Below, in pieces: positions 42,457-52,519 of a DNA stretch of 64,000 bases; position 1 is the first letter of the stretch, and each line of letters begins with the position of its first letter. The DNA lies in contig CAJBEZ010000037.1 of assembly GCA_903952205.1 (NCBI GenBank), positions 329,247 through 393,246 of the forward strand. Direction: 5' to 3'. The notes beneath the pieces were generated by a model, which had not been told where the DNA came from, made no database searches, and saw only the letters and a program-made list of their open reading frames with translations. The position numbers and the translations under genes are program-made. Origin of the DNA: an uncultured Desulfomonile sp. (GTDB lineage: Bacteria; Desulfobacterota; Desulfomonilia; Desulfomonilales; Desulfomonilaceae).

Positions 42457-43881
42457 ATGAAAGCTTTTAAGAAATTTGCATTTTTTGTCGGTTTGATGCT
42501 TGTGTTCGTAATCCTCCCTGGTGAGATACGATCACAATACGCTGAGGATTTTTACGAAAATGCCAAGCTGGCTTATAGAGCAGGGGAGTATTCAAAATCA
42601 CTGGATTATTTCACTAAAGCCATAAAGGCGGGGATATCGACATCGGAGGTATATTTCAGAAGGGGACTGAGTCTTGAGAAATTAGGAGATACCGCACATG
42701 CGATAGATGACTATACTAAAGCCATTCAACTCGACCCGCAGATGGAGACAGCCTATAACAACAGGGGCAGCGCATATTACAGGCAGGGTTCGTTTGACCA
42801 GGCCATCAAAGATTATTCGAAAGCCCTCCAACTGAATCCATCATACTCTCTGGCCTACTACAATCGCGGCAACGCATATTATGGAAAAGGAGATCTGGAT
42901 CAATCGATAGGTGATTTCACCAGGTCATTGGAACTTGATCCTACGGACCCTGACTCTTACAACAATAGAGGATGGGCGCTTGTGCAGAAAGGACAGGTTT
43001 CAAAGGCCATACCGGATTTTAATCGTTCCATCGAGTTAAATTCTGACTATTCCCTTGCCTATTATAACAGGGGAGCGGCCCTGTTAAAGCTGGATGATAA
43101 GAATGGCGCAATTTCTGACTTGACCAAGGCCATAGAACTCAACCCAAAATACGAATTGGCCTTTTTCCAGAGGGGCAACGCGCATTTCAGGAACAAGGAT
43201 CTTGATAAGGCATTGGAAGACTATAATCAAGCGGCCAAGCTGAATCCAAATCATCCGGATGTTTACAACAACCGTGGATGGCTTTTCTTTTCAAAGGGGG
43301 ACATAAATCAAGGAATTGGAGACGCTTCAAAGGCGATAGCTCTGAATCCTGATTTGGCTAGGGCCTACGCCAATCGCGGGTGGATGTTGAGGTCTTCCAA
43401 AGATTGTATCAAGGCAATTGGCGACTTTTCAAAAGCTTTGGAACTTGAAGGTCCGTCGGCGACTGTTCTGGCGTATCGAGGACGATGTTATCTGGAAACC
43501 GGAGACAAAAAAAAGGCTGTATCGGATTTTCAGGAGGCCTACAATCTAGATCCAAACAATCCTGAGATCATCGTTGTTTTGGCGGAGACGAACCAGGAAT
43601 CCGGTGATTATGATTCGGCGATCAATTTTTTAACAAAATTAGTTTCGATAAAACCGGATGACGCTTTGGCCTATATGAAATTGGGAGTGGTTTTGGGAAA
43701 GCAGGGAAGATTTTTCGATGCGACCCAGGCGTTATCCAAGAGTATAGAACTGGACCCAAAGAATGGCGATTCATATTTTAACCGAGGGATTGTTTATGAA
43801 TTCTTGGGGGATACGTTCAGTGCGTCGGCGGATTTCTCCAAGGCTAAGAAATTATCCTCTGAAAAGAATAGCCTGTCGTGA
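42457..43881 (+). CDS. Exported tetratricopeptide-repeat protein
   Basis: A 474-residue protein. After an N-terminal signal or anchor (about 5-26, FFVGLMLVFVILPGEIRS), about twelve TPR units fill the rest, each near AxxDYxKAIxLxPxxxxAYxNRGxAY. No other domain is present. TPR arrays bind protein partners, so it is probably an envelope scaffold. It is followed 7 bases later by a second, longer TPR gene of the same type, suggesting duplication and a shared transcript. No ribosome-binding site is obvious. Confidence 0.87.
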   Translation: MKAFKKFAFFVGLMLVFVILPGEIRSQYAEDFYENAKLAYRAGEYSKSLDYFTKAIKAGISTSEVYFRRGLSLEKLGDTAHAIDDYTKAIQLDPQMETAYNNRGSAYYRQGSFDQAIKDYSKALQLNPSYSLAYYNRGNAYYGKGDLDQSIGDFTRSLELDPTDPDSYNNRGWALVQKGQVSKAIPDFNRSIELNSDYSLAYYNRGAALLKLDDKNGAISDLTKAIELNPKYELAFFQRGNAHFRNKDLDKALEDYNQAAKLNPNHPDVYNNRGWLFFSKGDINQGIGDASKAIALNPDLARAYANRGWMLRSSKDCIKAIGDFSKALELEGPSATVLAYRGRCYLETGDKKKAVSDFQEAYNLDPNNPEIIVVLAETNQESGDYDSAINFLTKLVSIKPDDALAYMKLGVVLGKQGRFFDATQALSKSIELDPKNGDSYFNRGIVYEFLGDTFSASADFSKAKKLSSEKNSLS

Positions 43882-43888
43882 CCGACCC

Positions 43889-45544
43889 ATGACAACACCG
43901 CCACATTTGGATATTCTTATGCGTCCATCAGAGGAAAAATCGTCGGAAACCAATACCCTTTTGAGAAAATTATTGATCCAAAAATCATCACTGATGTTTT
44001 TCTTGATCATTATTCTTTTTGTCTTTGGGGCTTCTGTTTGCCTCTGCATAGCTGCCCCACAGGATGACAAGTCAGTTTTTACTCGGGGGGTAGAGGCTCA
44101 GTGGAGAAGAAACGTCGATGAAGCAATAAAGTTGTACAGTAGTTATCTGGAACGAGCGCCTAAGGACGCTCGAGCTTTCTTCTACAGAGGAGTAGCGTAT
44201 AGATCAAAGGGAATTGAGGACCGTGCGCTGGATGATTTTACCAAGGCTGTAGAACTCAATTCTGATATGCTCGAACCACTTTATGGTCGAGGTCTCATAT
44301 ATGTTCATCGAAAGATTTATGACAAAGCGCTTGATGATCTGACCAAGGTGGAAAAAAAATCTCCTGGATATCCCGGTCTGATGCGCGCCAAAGGAGAAGC
44401 TGAGCTATACCTCGGAAAATCTGAAGCCGCAATCAGAGACCTAACAAAAGCATTTGAGAATAACCCTGAAGACGGGGAGACGTACTTCTTGAGGGGAACG
44501 GCCTATCTCAAAGTAGGTATAAAAGAGAAAGCCGAATCTGATTTTCAAAGGAGCTTGCAGTTTAATAGCCAGAATGCGTCAGCCTGGCTCAATCTGGGGA
44601 ACCTCGCCCTAGAGTCTTCAAAACCTGAAAAGGCTATCGAATATTACGACCATGTTCTTGAACTGGACCATGGAAACGTAACCGCTCTGAGAAACAGGGG
44701 TTATTCAAAATTTCTGTCCGGAGATTGGCAAAATGCATTGAAGGATCTGGACCCTGCCATCAAGGCAAATCCCGAAGACGAAAAGTCTTTATCCACACGG
44801 GCCGAGGTCAATCTAAAGCTGGGGAAAAAAGAAGCGGCCTTGATCGATTACAACTCATTGATCCAAATCAAAACCACAAACCCAAAATTATTTTACAGTA
44901 GAGCGATTCTTTTCTCTGAACTTGGCAAAGATGACGAAGCCCTTAGAGATTTCTCCAAAACGATCGAAATTAATCCCAATGATTCTGATTCACTCCTCGA
45001 AAGAGCAAGAATATACACGGCTAAGGGTGATTACCAAAGATCCGTCGATGACTTGACCAAGGCATTGCAGATAAATCCAGCCAACTTAAACGCAGTTAAC
45101 AAAAGGGCTGAAGTCTACCGGAAACTTAACAAGCACAGCCAGGCTGCGAAGGATTACGCTCAAGCCATAAACCTGGATCCCTCGGCTAATAATGTCGCCG
45201 ATCTCTATTACAAGTTGGGAGAGTCGTTATTACAGGCCAAGCAATTTGACTATTCTATTAAAGCCTTTACCAAGACAATACAACTGGACCCCAAAAATGG
45301 TCTAGCATTTGCGAACAGGGGGGTAGCTTTTAAGGATAATGGTGATCTGGGAGCGGCAGCTAACGATTTTAGGACTTCGATGAGTCTTTTGGAAAAGAAA
45401 ACCAGCAAAGACTATGTATCCAAGTTACTGGGTGAGGTCGAGAATCGCCTTAAAGCCGATGCTCCTAAAGGTCTAATTGATAAGGTCCTGGAGATATTCC
45501 AGCAGACCCAATCACCAAAGCGTTGGCCGGGGAATTTGTGGTAA
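43889..45544 (+). CDS. Exported tetratricopeptide-repeat protein
   Basis: A 551-residue TPR protein. A hydrophobic segment (about 34-55, SLMFFLIIILFVFGASVCL) is a signal or membrane anchor, and about thirteen TPR units follow to residue 490. The tail (KLLGEVENRLKADAPKG) is charged and not repeat-like. Repeats match those of the upstream gene. The ATG at 43889 and the one at 43919 (weak GGA upstream) are both possible; the frame is open further back inside the previous gene but is not TPR-like there. Confidence 0.86.
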   Translation: MTTPPHLDILMRPSEEKSSETNTLLRKLLIQKSSLMFFLIIILFVFGASVCLCIAAPQDDKSVFTRGVEAQWRRNVDEAIKLYSSYLERAPKDARAFFYRGVAYRSKGIEDRALDDFTKAVELNSDMLEPLYGRGLIYVHRKIYDKALDDLTKVEKKSPGYPGLMRAKGEAELYLGKSEAAIRDLTKAFENNPEDGETYFLRGTAYLKVGIKEKAESDFQRSLQFNSQNASAWLNLGNLALESSKPEKAIEYYDHVLELDHGNVTALRNRGYSKFLSGDWQNALKDLDPAIKANPEDEKSLSTRAEVNLKLGKKEAALIDYNSLIQIKTTNPKLFYSRAILFSELGKDDEALRDFSKTIEINPNDSDSLLERARIYTAKGDYQRSVDDLTKALQINPANLNAVNKRAEVYRKLNKHSQAAKDYAQAINLDPSANNVADLYYKLGESLLQAKQFDYSIKAFTKTIQLDPKNGLAFANRGVAFKDNGDLGAAANDFRTSMSLLEKKTSKDYVSKLLGEVENRLKADAPKGLIDKVLEIFQQTQSPKRWPGNLW

Positions 45545-45985
45545 CGAGACTTTGAACTTCTTGTGTCCGAAGGCTGGCCCTTGAGCGAACAGATAGCTCA
45601 ATCCGTAGAGAACATACCATGCTGGCCTTCAAAAATTTAACTAAAAACAGAATGTTGGTTATATAATTGAAATTATGGGGGATCTTGAAATGTTGGAAGT
45701 CACATTTACGCATAAAACATTTGACACACAAAATAGTCCGGTGTAATCTCTCGCTCCCATTGGTAAGCGCGGCCGGCGATTTTTAAGCGTTTCCGAGTAG
45801 ACTAGTGTTAAAGTATTTTTTGTGGTAGCGACGCGTAAAGAACGCATGGCACGTCAGTCTTTTCAAATTGTTGGTTCAGTTCAAACCTAAAGATATGCCG
45901 CTTGCCGATCAAACTGGAATTGCTACGGAAAGATCGAATGATTATTTAATGGTCCCGGAATAGATAAAAAAAGGAGTAAACCACA
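45545..45985. other. 441-bp intergenic region
   Basis: No gene is supported. A long-range stem is possible (GAAGGCTGGC at 45569-45578 with GCTGGCCTTC at 45621-45630, two G-U pairs) and may close the TPR transcript. A TTGACA at 45721 followed 17 bases later by TAATCT is a possible promoter for the DksA-like gene. A GC-rich patch near 45770 is unexplained. Confidence 0.45.
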
Positions 45986-46672
45986 ATGTGGATGACTCGA
46001 GAAGAAATATCCGCGTATCTGGGTATTGTTCCAAATAGTGTCAGAGGTAAGGTTCAAAAAGGCCAGATCGAGAGAAAGATAGAAGATGGCAAAAATTTTT
46101 ACAGAATCCTCGAACCTGGATTAAAAAAGGGAACTGCAGGCCGAAAAAGACAGCGCCCGCCGGAGCCGGCTTCTTATGAACATCCGGTTCCCACTCCGGC
46201 GCCAATTCCCCAACCTATGGTTATCGCTCAACCAATCCCGGAACCTGAAAAACCAAAAGAACCGCCCAAGCCAAAAGCTTTTCAACCTAAGCAGGTTCTG
46301 CTGGATATGCTGGCGTCCATAAAAGTTGGCAGAAACATTGACGCAATTGAAAAGGGAGATGAAATTGACCTTGCTACAGGTGAAATATCACGGGAGCTTG
46401 ACGCAAAGATTTCCATGCGTCAGCACAGGCAACTTAAAGAGATAGGGGACGCGCTTGAAAGGATAAGGCTGGGGGAATATGGTCTTTGCGAGGAGTGTGG
46501 CGAACCTATTCCAGAACAGCGTCTCAAATTATTCCCGGCTGCGCCGAACTGTGTTCGCTGTCAGGAAGAAATGGATAACTACAAAAAAATTCAAGAAACC
46601 CAGGGGTTAAGAATAGGCATGTGGAGAGAAGAAACTACAGAGGGTCCTTATGGACGTTCTGGGGAAGAATAG
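45986..46672 (+). CDS. HTH-DksA/TraR zinc-finger fusion
   Basis: A 228-residue protein. Residues 1-45 look like a MerR/excisionase-type helix-turn-helix (REEISAYLGIVPNSVRG, then KVQKGQIERK). A proline-rich linker spans about 55-100. About 148-200 is a DksA/TraR C-terminal zinc finger with four cysteines: C168, C171 (CEEC) and C189, C192 (CVRC). The coiled-coil tip with acidic residues that DksA inserts in RNA polymerase is not obvious, so action as a DNA-bound regulator is more likely. A strong AAGGAG site precedes the ATG. A clear hairpin terminator follows. Confidence 0.85.
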   Translation: MWMTREEISAYLGIVPNSVRGKVQKGQIERKIEDGKNFYRILEPGLKKGTAGRKRQRPPEPASYEHPVPTPAPIPQPMVIAQPIPEPEKPKEPPKPKAFQPKQVLLDMLASIKVGRNIDAIEKGDEIDLATGEISRELDAKISMRQHRQLKEIGDALERIRLGEYGLCEECGEPIPEQRLKLFPAAPNCVRCQEEMDNYKKIQETQGLRIGMWREETTEGPYGRSGEE

Positions 46673-46966
46673 GATTAAGATCCGTTAGATCCGGCGCCTC
46701 TATTGAAGGCGCCGGTTTAGATAATCGATCCACGTAAAAAAAATGGCAAACCATCTTCTATAATCATGTTAGATATTTGAAATATTCCTGCAAAAAAATG
46801 TTTTAACTTTAATCTTAACTTTGTTTTGAACCATTAACCGAATATAATCCAGCATATCTTTGGGGTTGAGGCATTATGCGTTTTCATGCCGATTAGAGAA
46901 GAAGATTATTCACCCAGGTTTTTACCAAAGGTCCAATTTCCAGATTTATTCGGGAGAGAAAATCAC
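46673..46966. other. Intergenic region before the alpha-2-macroglobulin gene
   Basis: After the terminator of the upstream gene the spacer is AT-rich. A perfect TATAAT lies at 46843-46848, about 120 bases before the ATG I prefer, with only a weak -35 (TTTGTT) at the right spacing. No other structure was seen. Confidence 0.45.
46691..46719 (+). terminator. Intrinsic-type terminator after the HTH-DksA gene
   Basis: CCGGCGCCT (46691-46699) and AGGCGCCGG (46707-46715) form a perfect 9-bp GC-rich stem with a 7-base loop (CTATTGA), followed by TTTA. It is 18 bases past the stop. The T-run is short, so termination may be partly factor-assisted. Confidence 0.7.
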
Positions 46967-49900
46967 ATGATTCCGCTGAAAATATGGTCAAGATTTGTAA
47001 TGGCTTCAATTATTGGAATCCTGCTGATTACATCAAGCCTGCCTGTTTTGGCGGATCAGCTCACCGTATACGCTTACCGTGATTTCTCAAACCAGGGAAT
47101 GTCAGCCGGCAGTTGGGCGGCACGGGTCAATTTCAGCGCGCCGGTATTCTTGGTCAACCTGAAGCAGGCTATCAAGGTTTTGGCGGATGGAAGGGAGATT
47201 GACTGTGACATTTCCATGGATGGTGATCAGAACCAGGGGAAATCATCAAGAACATTTATCATAACTCCCAAAAGAATAAATCCCTTACCGAGCACGATAT
47301 CACTAACGATCCACAAAGGTTTGACTGATCTCCTGGGGAACAAGACATTAGTGAAACCTTTCATCTATGAATTTCAATCAGTGGAACAAATTTCTGTTAA
47401 TGGGCTTGAGACTTATTTCAGGTCAACAAGCGATAGAGGCATCAAGATGCTCCTATCCGGCGATTCCGTCACTGACAAAGATCTAAGGAATGCCATCAAG
47501 ATTGATCCTGGCGTGCCTGACCTGAAGATCCGTCGCAACGATGAAGGCGCTTATGAAGTATCCGGGAATTTCGTAAAGGACCAGAATTACACGATTCAAA
47601 TATTGCAGATTCCCACCAAGGAAGGAACTGCTGTTTTCGCTCAGAATGAGTTCCAATTCTTGGGACCTGGTCTGAGCCGAGAAATAGCTTTTCAATCGGA
47701 GAATTCAATCGTGGAATTGAGAAGTCGGCAATTCGTGCCTGTGAGACTTTCGGGAGTTCCACAAATGAGATGCGAACTCAGTAAAATTCCGCCGATATTG
47801 ATTGCGCAACTTGCCAGGGAGCTCAATGACGAGATAGACAACCTGGAAGGCTATTTGGATTCCTGGCGAACCGCAATTGAAAAATCCGGATTTGATTCAA
47901 AAAATAACTGTTTCGCAATCTCAAAGGTCCAAGAAGATAAGGAGGTTTTCTTTGCTCCTGACGCATCTGACAAGTCCGTCATTTTTTCCGCCCCAATGTC
48001 TTTTAGAAAGTTTCCAGAAAAGGGCGGCGCATGGATTGTGAAGTTAGGCGCGCCTGATACTTCGGATGTTCCCCCCGCAACAAGGTTGATCCAGATAACC
48101 GATTTGGCGATAAGTTACAAGATTTCAACAAAGTCGCTACTATTGTGGGTTACTTCACTTCAGACAGGCGAGCCTGTTCCCGGGGTGGATCTTGCGGTAG
48201 TCACAAAGGATGGGGAAGCCTTTGACATCGGCAAGTCCGACGAAAACGGCCTGATTATGACCAAGGACAGAAGTGAATTCGTTAATTTTAAGCTGGATTT
48301 GGACAAGACGCCATCCATGAAATCGTCGCCGCTATATCTGGAAAACATTTCCTGGCTGATCGCAGCAAATACTGATGACTACTGCGCTGTAGACATAGAA
48401 TCTTTCAAGATTAAACCAACGACACGAGTCCCAGAAGACAAGACTGAGAAAGCCGATGGAGCGAAAACAGGTTTGGTTTTTACCGACAGAGCCATCTATA
48501 GACCCGGAGATGAAGTCCATTTCAAATTCATTTCCAGGATTTTCAAGGACAACAAAATAGAAGCTCCCGAAAAAACAGTCGTGAAGATCCAAGTGATCGG
48601 TCCCAGAGGGGATGTCTATTATAGCCGTGAACAGCCGTTGAATGAATTCGGCTCATGTTGGGACACATTAAAGCTTGAAACTTTCTGGCCGGTTGGGAGT
48701 TATACAATAAAAACAGTTTTCTCGGACCAGGCGGCGGATAAGAATGTTTTCACAAAGAACTTTTCAGTTCAGGAATACAGAGAAAGCAGACACCACGTTT
48801 CATTAACCTTTCATAGAGAACAAAAACCACTGCCGAAATATGTTGGCGTCAGGGGTGAGGAGGAGTTTCTGCTGACAGAGATAACCTCCACATATTTTGC
48901 TGGTGGTCCGGTTCGTCACGGCAAAGTAAGATGGAAAGCGGATTTGGCTCCGGTAACTAACTCGGTCGCCGGCCATGAAACATATTTCTTCGGAAATCAG
49001 GAGGAACAAACTCTCTTCCTGGAATCGGGAGAATCAATTCTGGATGAACAAGGCAAGCTTTCCGTCAAGATTCCCTTGGATGTTAGGCTGTTAACAGGAA
49101 TTTATGGTGTCAGGCTGTCTGCGACTGTTGTTGATATAGACGGTCAACCCGCCACAGAAGTAAAGTTCTTCAATCCCGCCCCTCGCTTTCTGGTGGGGAT
49201 ACTGGCTAATCAGAAGCAGGTTCAGGTAGGCTATTCAAGTCCTTTGCGTTTCGTACTGGTGGATTCTGAAGGAAAAAGGGTCCCGAAAGCCTTAATGGAA
49301 ATGGCCGTGTTACAGAAACGCTACCTGAATGTAAAGAAGAGAGACAGGGACGGAAACATCAATGATAACTGGGAAGAAGGGTGGATGAAGACGTTTTCGA
49401 CTACCCAGACGATTATTGACGGAGAAGGGAGCTTTCAACCTGAGTTCGTGGACCCGGGAGATTATCTTGTTTCAATAACTTTTCTGGACACCACAGGAAG
49501 ATACTCAAGCCAGGTAATTTTCAAAGTCGGTTGGGATGACTATGACCAATGGCTTCAGGGACAGAAAAAGGCAGAAAAGGGAGCGACCCCGGATATTATG
49601 ATTTCACTTAACCAGAAAGAATACTCTCCGGGTTCAACAATTGAAGCAAGTTTTCATGCTCCCCGGGCAATCAGAAGATGCTTGATGACACTTGAGAGAT
49701 CAGACATTCTTGACCATCAGGTTGTAGAAGTTAATGGCCGGGATGGTGGAGCTAAATTCTTGATACAGAACGGCTTCCAGCCGAACATTTTTGTATCGCT
49801 TCTGGCTCCCACCGGTAGATCGGATTTCCCGGTTTATTCGAGTCAGACAGATTCCGACATCCCGACCATGTTTTCAGGATACGCCAAGGCTTCGGTCAAG

Positions 49901-52360
49901 ACGGAACTCAAGAAATTGAATTTGGACATTGACAAGGGATTGTCGGAAATAAAGGCCAAGCCTGGGGAAAAAGTTAGGATAAATTTGGCTGTTTCCGACC
50001 AATCCGGCTCCGGTGTGGTCGCTGAAATGGCAGTGTGTGTAGTCAATGAAGCAGTACTCGCAATGGCTGATTTTAACATTCCGGATTTGTCGCCATTGGC
50101 TAATTTTGATCTGCCACTCTCCGTGAAGACAGGGGACCTCAGACTGGGATTAATAAGTCAGGACCTATTTCGGATGCTGAATACACGTCCATTGACTGGT
50201 GGGGGCGCAGGGAAGGCCATGATGGGCCCAAGTTTCAGGAAGGATTTCAGACCGGTCGCTTATTTCAATCCATCAGTGGTCACAAATGAAAAAGGACAGG
50301 CTTCGATAACTTTTGTTGCGCCGGATTCACTTACTGTCTACCGGGTTTATGCGGTGGCCACAGACAGATCATCCGGATTTGTATCAGCAGACAGGCCGAT
50401 GACAGTGAACAAAGATTTTTACGCGGAACCGTCCATTCCGCGATTTCTATGTCCAGGCGACGAAGCAATTTTACCGGTGAGGGTTTTCAACAATACTAAA
50501 GAAAACGGGAAAATCTCCCTTGAACTGAACGTTTCCCCAAACATGAAGATCGAACCCAAAACATTCAAATCGGATCTGTCAGGCAATTCATCTGTCGATG
50601 TAGGCATTCACTCCAAGGTTGGGGAACAATCAGATAATACCTGGTTGGAAATCACAGCCGCCTTTGATTCAAAAATCCAAAAGCTGGATGACGCCGTCAG
50701 AAAAACCATTCCGACTAAGGGGCTTTATTCTCCACTCACAAAGATTATCCAGGGAGGATTCGCCGGTAACATAGAATTGCCGGTTGTCTTTCCTAAATAC
50801 GTCGAAAAATTCATCTCCCCCAAGGCCGGTTCTAAAGACGTGGCTATTTCTCTCACACTGAGTTTGCATGACTGGTCAAGGATTACGCCGGGCTTAAAGT
50901 ATCTTATGCATTATCCGTTCGGATGTATCGAGCAAATTAGTTCATCCGTCATTCCCCTCGTGGGGTTGCGGGACCTGATAGCCTCAGGACAGATCTCGGA
51001 ACTTTCTGGATACAATGTCGAAGATTTCCTAAAAACTGGAATTGATAAGATTCTCGGTTCCCAACAGCTTACGGGAGGTTTTTCATATTGGCCGGGACAA
51101 CTTGACACAACCTTGTGGGCTTCCTCTTACGCCACTTTTGCCTTGATCACTGCTTCCAAGGCAGGAATGAAAGTCCCTGAATCGAGCCTCAATCTGGCCT
51201 CCAAATTTCTGAAAGAATCGGTATTCAAAAAGGATAGTTCCAGTAGTAGTTACCGAAGCAAATCGGATTTGTATTGGATGTTGTTCACTCTGGCTGAACT
51301 GGGAGCTATCGTTCCTCAGGATTTGCAGCCTTTTTTCAACGATTATCGAAACCTTTCCGAGGAGTCTAAATCTCTTCTGCTTATGGCCTCGAAAAAGATC
51401 AACTACCTTAACTCGACCCGCCAGAAAGAACTGGCAAGAAAACTGGCCCCTAGTGAACCCAACGACGAAAGAGACGCCCTGGACTCTCCCTGGCGTGAAC
51501 TGGCGGCTTGCTTGATGGCCACCTTGGAGATTGAAGGACATTCCAAGAAAGCGGACGAATTTGCGGGAAAATTATTGAAAGGCCTGCGACCTGATGGCGC
51601 ATGGATTTCCACCGCTGACACTGGGTGGTGCCTGCTTGCGCTAAGCAGGTATTTCAGGGAAAAGGGCAATACTTCCAGGGAAAACAAATCGATAAACCTC
51701 ACTTTGGATTTGGGGGAAAAAGATCAACTCAAACTGAATCTCAAAGAAGCCGCCCGAACGATTGAAATTAACCCTTCATCTCTGCTCAACAGCCGGAAGA
51801 TAATCCTGAAGGCCGATTCATCCCAATTTGTTAACTACAACTTGTCCCTTAAGTATCCGGAAGACCCTACTGAAGAAGAAACCAAATCCAGAGGACTTAG
51901 CCTATCCAAGAAAATCTCTAACCTAAACGGGAACAAAGAAATCAAGGTCGGTGATATGGTTAGAATATCACTGGAAATAGGGTTTCAGGATAGTTCATAT
52001 AAACCGGCTACCGGTAAACTGGATTTTCTTGCGCTTGAAGATTTTACACCGGCTGGTCTTACCCCGATAAACTCTGAACTCAAGACAGAAGGAATGGACG
52101 AAGAAGGTTCGATTAATAATACTGAAGGCAGAGACGCGGCTTTAGGATTTTATCCGTCGTATGTTGAGATTCGCGACGATGGCGTCAGGGTCTTCAAGAA
52201 CCGGATTTACGGTGGAACCTACAGGTTTTCGTATCTGGCAAGGGCCGTAACGGCTGGGAATTTCTGGATGCGGGGATCGAGGATCTCGGCTATGTACGAT
52301 CCGAGGATTAAGGCCTCGACCCCTGGCAAAAAAATCAGAATTCTTGGCCCCAGCCAATAG
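46967..52360 (+). CDS. Bacterial alpha-2-macroglobulin
   Basis: A 1797-residue exported protein. The signal peptide spans about 1-30 (VMASIIGILLITSSLPVLADQ). Many MG-type beta domains follow: VFTDRAIYRPGDEVHFKFI is the classic MG motif near 507, and PVAYFNPSVVTNEKGQASI leads into the A2M signature near 1105. The thioester motif GCIEQ is intact (C1320) in the alpha-helical domain. It would trap proteases in the periplasm. The usual partner, penicillin-binding protein 1C, is absent nearby. The ATG at 46967 has GGAGAG 8 bases upstream; an in-frame ATG at 46886 lacks a site. There is no lipobox, so it is soluble rather than lipid-anchored. Confidence 0.92.
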   Translation: MIPLKIWSRFVMASIIGILLITSSLPVLADQLTVYAYRDFSNQGMSAGSWAARVNFSAPVFLVNLKQAIKVLADGREIDCDISMDGDQNQGKSSRTFIITPKRINPLPSTISLTIHKGLTDLLGNKTLVKPFIYEFQSVEQISVNGLETYFRSTSDRGIKMLLSGDSVTDKDLRNAIKIDPGVPDLKIRRNDEGAYEVSGNFVKDQNYTIQILQIPTKEGTAVFAQNEFQFLGPGLSREIAFQSENSIVELRSRQFVPVRLSGVPQMRCELSKIPPILIAQLARELNDEIDNLEGYLDSWRTAIEKSGFDSKNNCFAISKVQEDKEVFFAPDASDKSVIFSAPMSFRKFPEKGGAWIVKLGAPDTSDVPPATRLIQITDLAISYKISTKSLLLWVTSLQTGEPVPGVDLAVVTKDGEAFDIGKSDENGLIMTKDRSEFVNFKLDLDKTPSMKSSPLYLENISWLIAANTDDYCAVDIESFKIKPTTRVPEDKTEKADGAKTGLVFTDRAIYRPGDEVHFKFISRIFKDNKIEAPEKTVVKIQVIGPRGDVYYSREQPLNEFGSCWDTLKLETFWPVGSYTIKTVFSDQAADKNVFTKNFSVQEYRESRHHVSLTFHREQKPLPKYVGVRGEEEFLLTEITSTYFAGGPVRHGKVRWKADLAPVTNSVAGHETYFFGNQEEQTLFLESGESILDEQGKLSVKIPLDVRLLTGIYGVRLSATVVDIDGQPATEVKFFNPAPRFLVGILANQKQVQVGYSSPLRFVLVDSEGKRVPKALMEMAVLQKRYLNVKKRDRDGNINDNWEEGWMKTFSTTQTIIDGEGSFQPEFVDPGDYLVSITFLDTTGRYSSQVIFKVGWDDYDQWLQGQKKAEKGATPDIMISLNQKEYSPGSTIEASFHAPRAIRRCLMTLERSDILDHQVVEVNGRDGGAKFLIQNGFQPNIFVSLLAPTGRSDFPVYSSQTDSDIPTMFSGYAKASVKTELKKLNLDIDKGLSEIKAKPGEKVRINLAVSDQSGSGVVAEMAVCVVNEAVLAMADFNIPDLSPLANFDLPLSVKTGDLRLGLISQDLFRMLNTRPLTGGGAGKAMMGPSFRKDFRPVAYFNPSVVTNEKGQASITFVAPDSLTVYRVYAVATDRSSGFVSADRPMTVNKDFYAEPSIPRFLCPGDEAILPVRVFNNTKENGKISLELNVSPNMKIEPKTFKSDLSGNSSVDVGIHSKVGEQSDNTWLEITAAFDSKIQKLDDAVRKTIPTKGLYSPLTKIIQGGFAGNIELPVVFPKYVEKFISPKAGSKDVAISLTLSLHDWSRITPGLKYLMHYPFGCIEQISSSVIPLVGLRDLIASGQISELSGYNVEDFLKTGIDKILGSQQLTGGFSYWPGQLDTTLWASSYATFALITASKAGMKVPESSLNLASKFLKESVFKKDSSSSSYRSKSDLYWMLFTLAELGAIVPQDLQPFFNDYRNLSEESKSLLLMASKKINYLNSTRQKELARKLAPSEPNDERDALDSPWRELAACLMATLEIEGHSKKADEFAGKLLKGLRPDGAWISTADTGWCLLALSRYFREKGNTSRENKSINLTLDLGEKDQLKLNLKEAARTIEINPSSLLNSRKIILKADSSQFVNYNLSLKYPEDPTEEETKSRGLSLSKKISNLNGNKEIKVGDMVRISLEIGFQDSSYKPATGKLDFLALEDFTPAGLTPINSELKTEGMDEEGSINNTEGRDAALGFYPSYVEIRDDGVRVFKNRIYGGTYRFSYLARAVTAGNFWMRGSRISAMYDPRIKASTPGKKIRILGPSQ

Positions 52361-52367
52361 AAGCTGA

Positions 52368-52478
52368 TTATTCAGCTCCAAGATAGGTTAGCACCACCGC
52401 CATAGCTGTCGCTGTTACAACGAAGCAGACTGCAATGGCAACTCCTAGAAGTCCGATCATGAGATTGACTCGGTTCAC
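52368..52478 (-). CDS. Small single-pass membrane protein (36 residues)
   Basis: A GTG-initiated frame reading MNRVNLMIGLLGVAIAV at the start, hydrophobic through to VVLTYLG and ending AE. It forms one transmembrane helix with a basic N-terminus. Support comes from a GGGG element 9 bases before the GTG, and from an extended -10 promoter 42 bases upstream (52520-52528, minus strand). It is convergent with the alpha-2-macroglobulin gene, 7 bases from its stop. The function is unknown. It is short enough to be missed by ordinary annotation. Confidence 0.55.
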   Translation of the reverse strand: MNRVNLMIGLLGVAIAVCFVVTATAMAVVLTYLGAE

Positions 52479-52519
52479 AAGAAATTACCCCGTGTTACAT
52501 GATTTATTTGACTGGTTTT

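Noticed and set aside
43763..43888. Extension of the second TPR gene into the end of the first
   Set aside because: The extra residues are the first gene read in another frame, are basic and not TPR-like, and would remove the signal/anchor from near the N-terminus.
45465..45847. Two minus-strand reading frames in the spacer after the TPR genes
   Set aside because: They overlap each other and the TPR 3' end, have no ribosome-binding site, and show no domain or normal composition.
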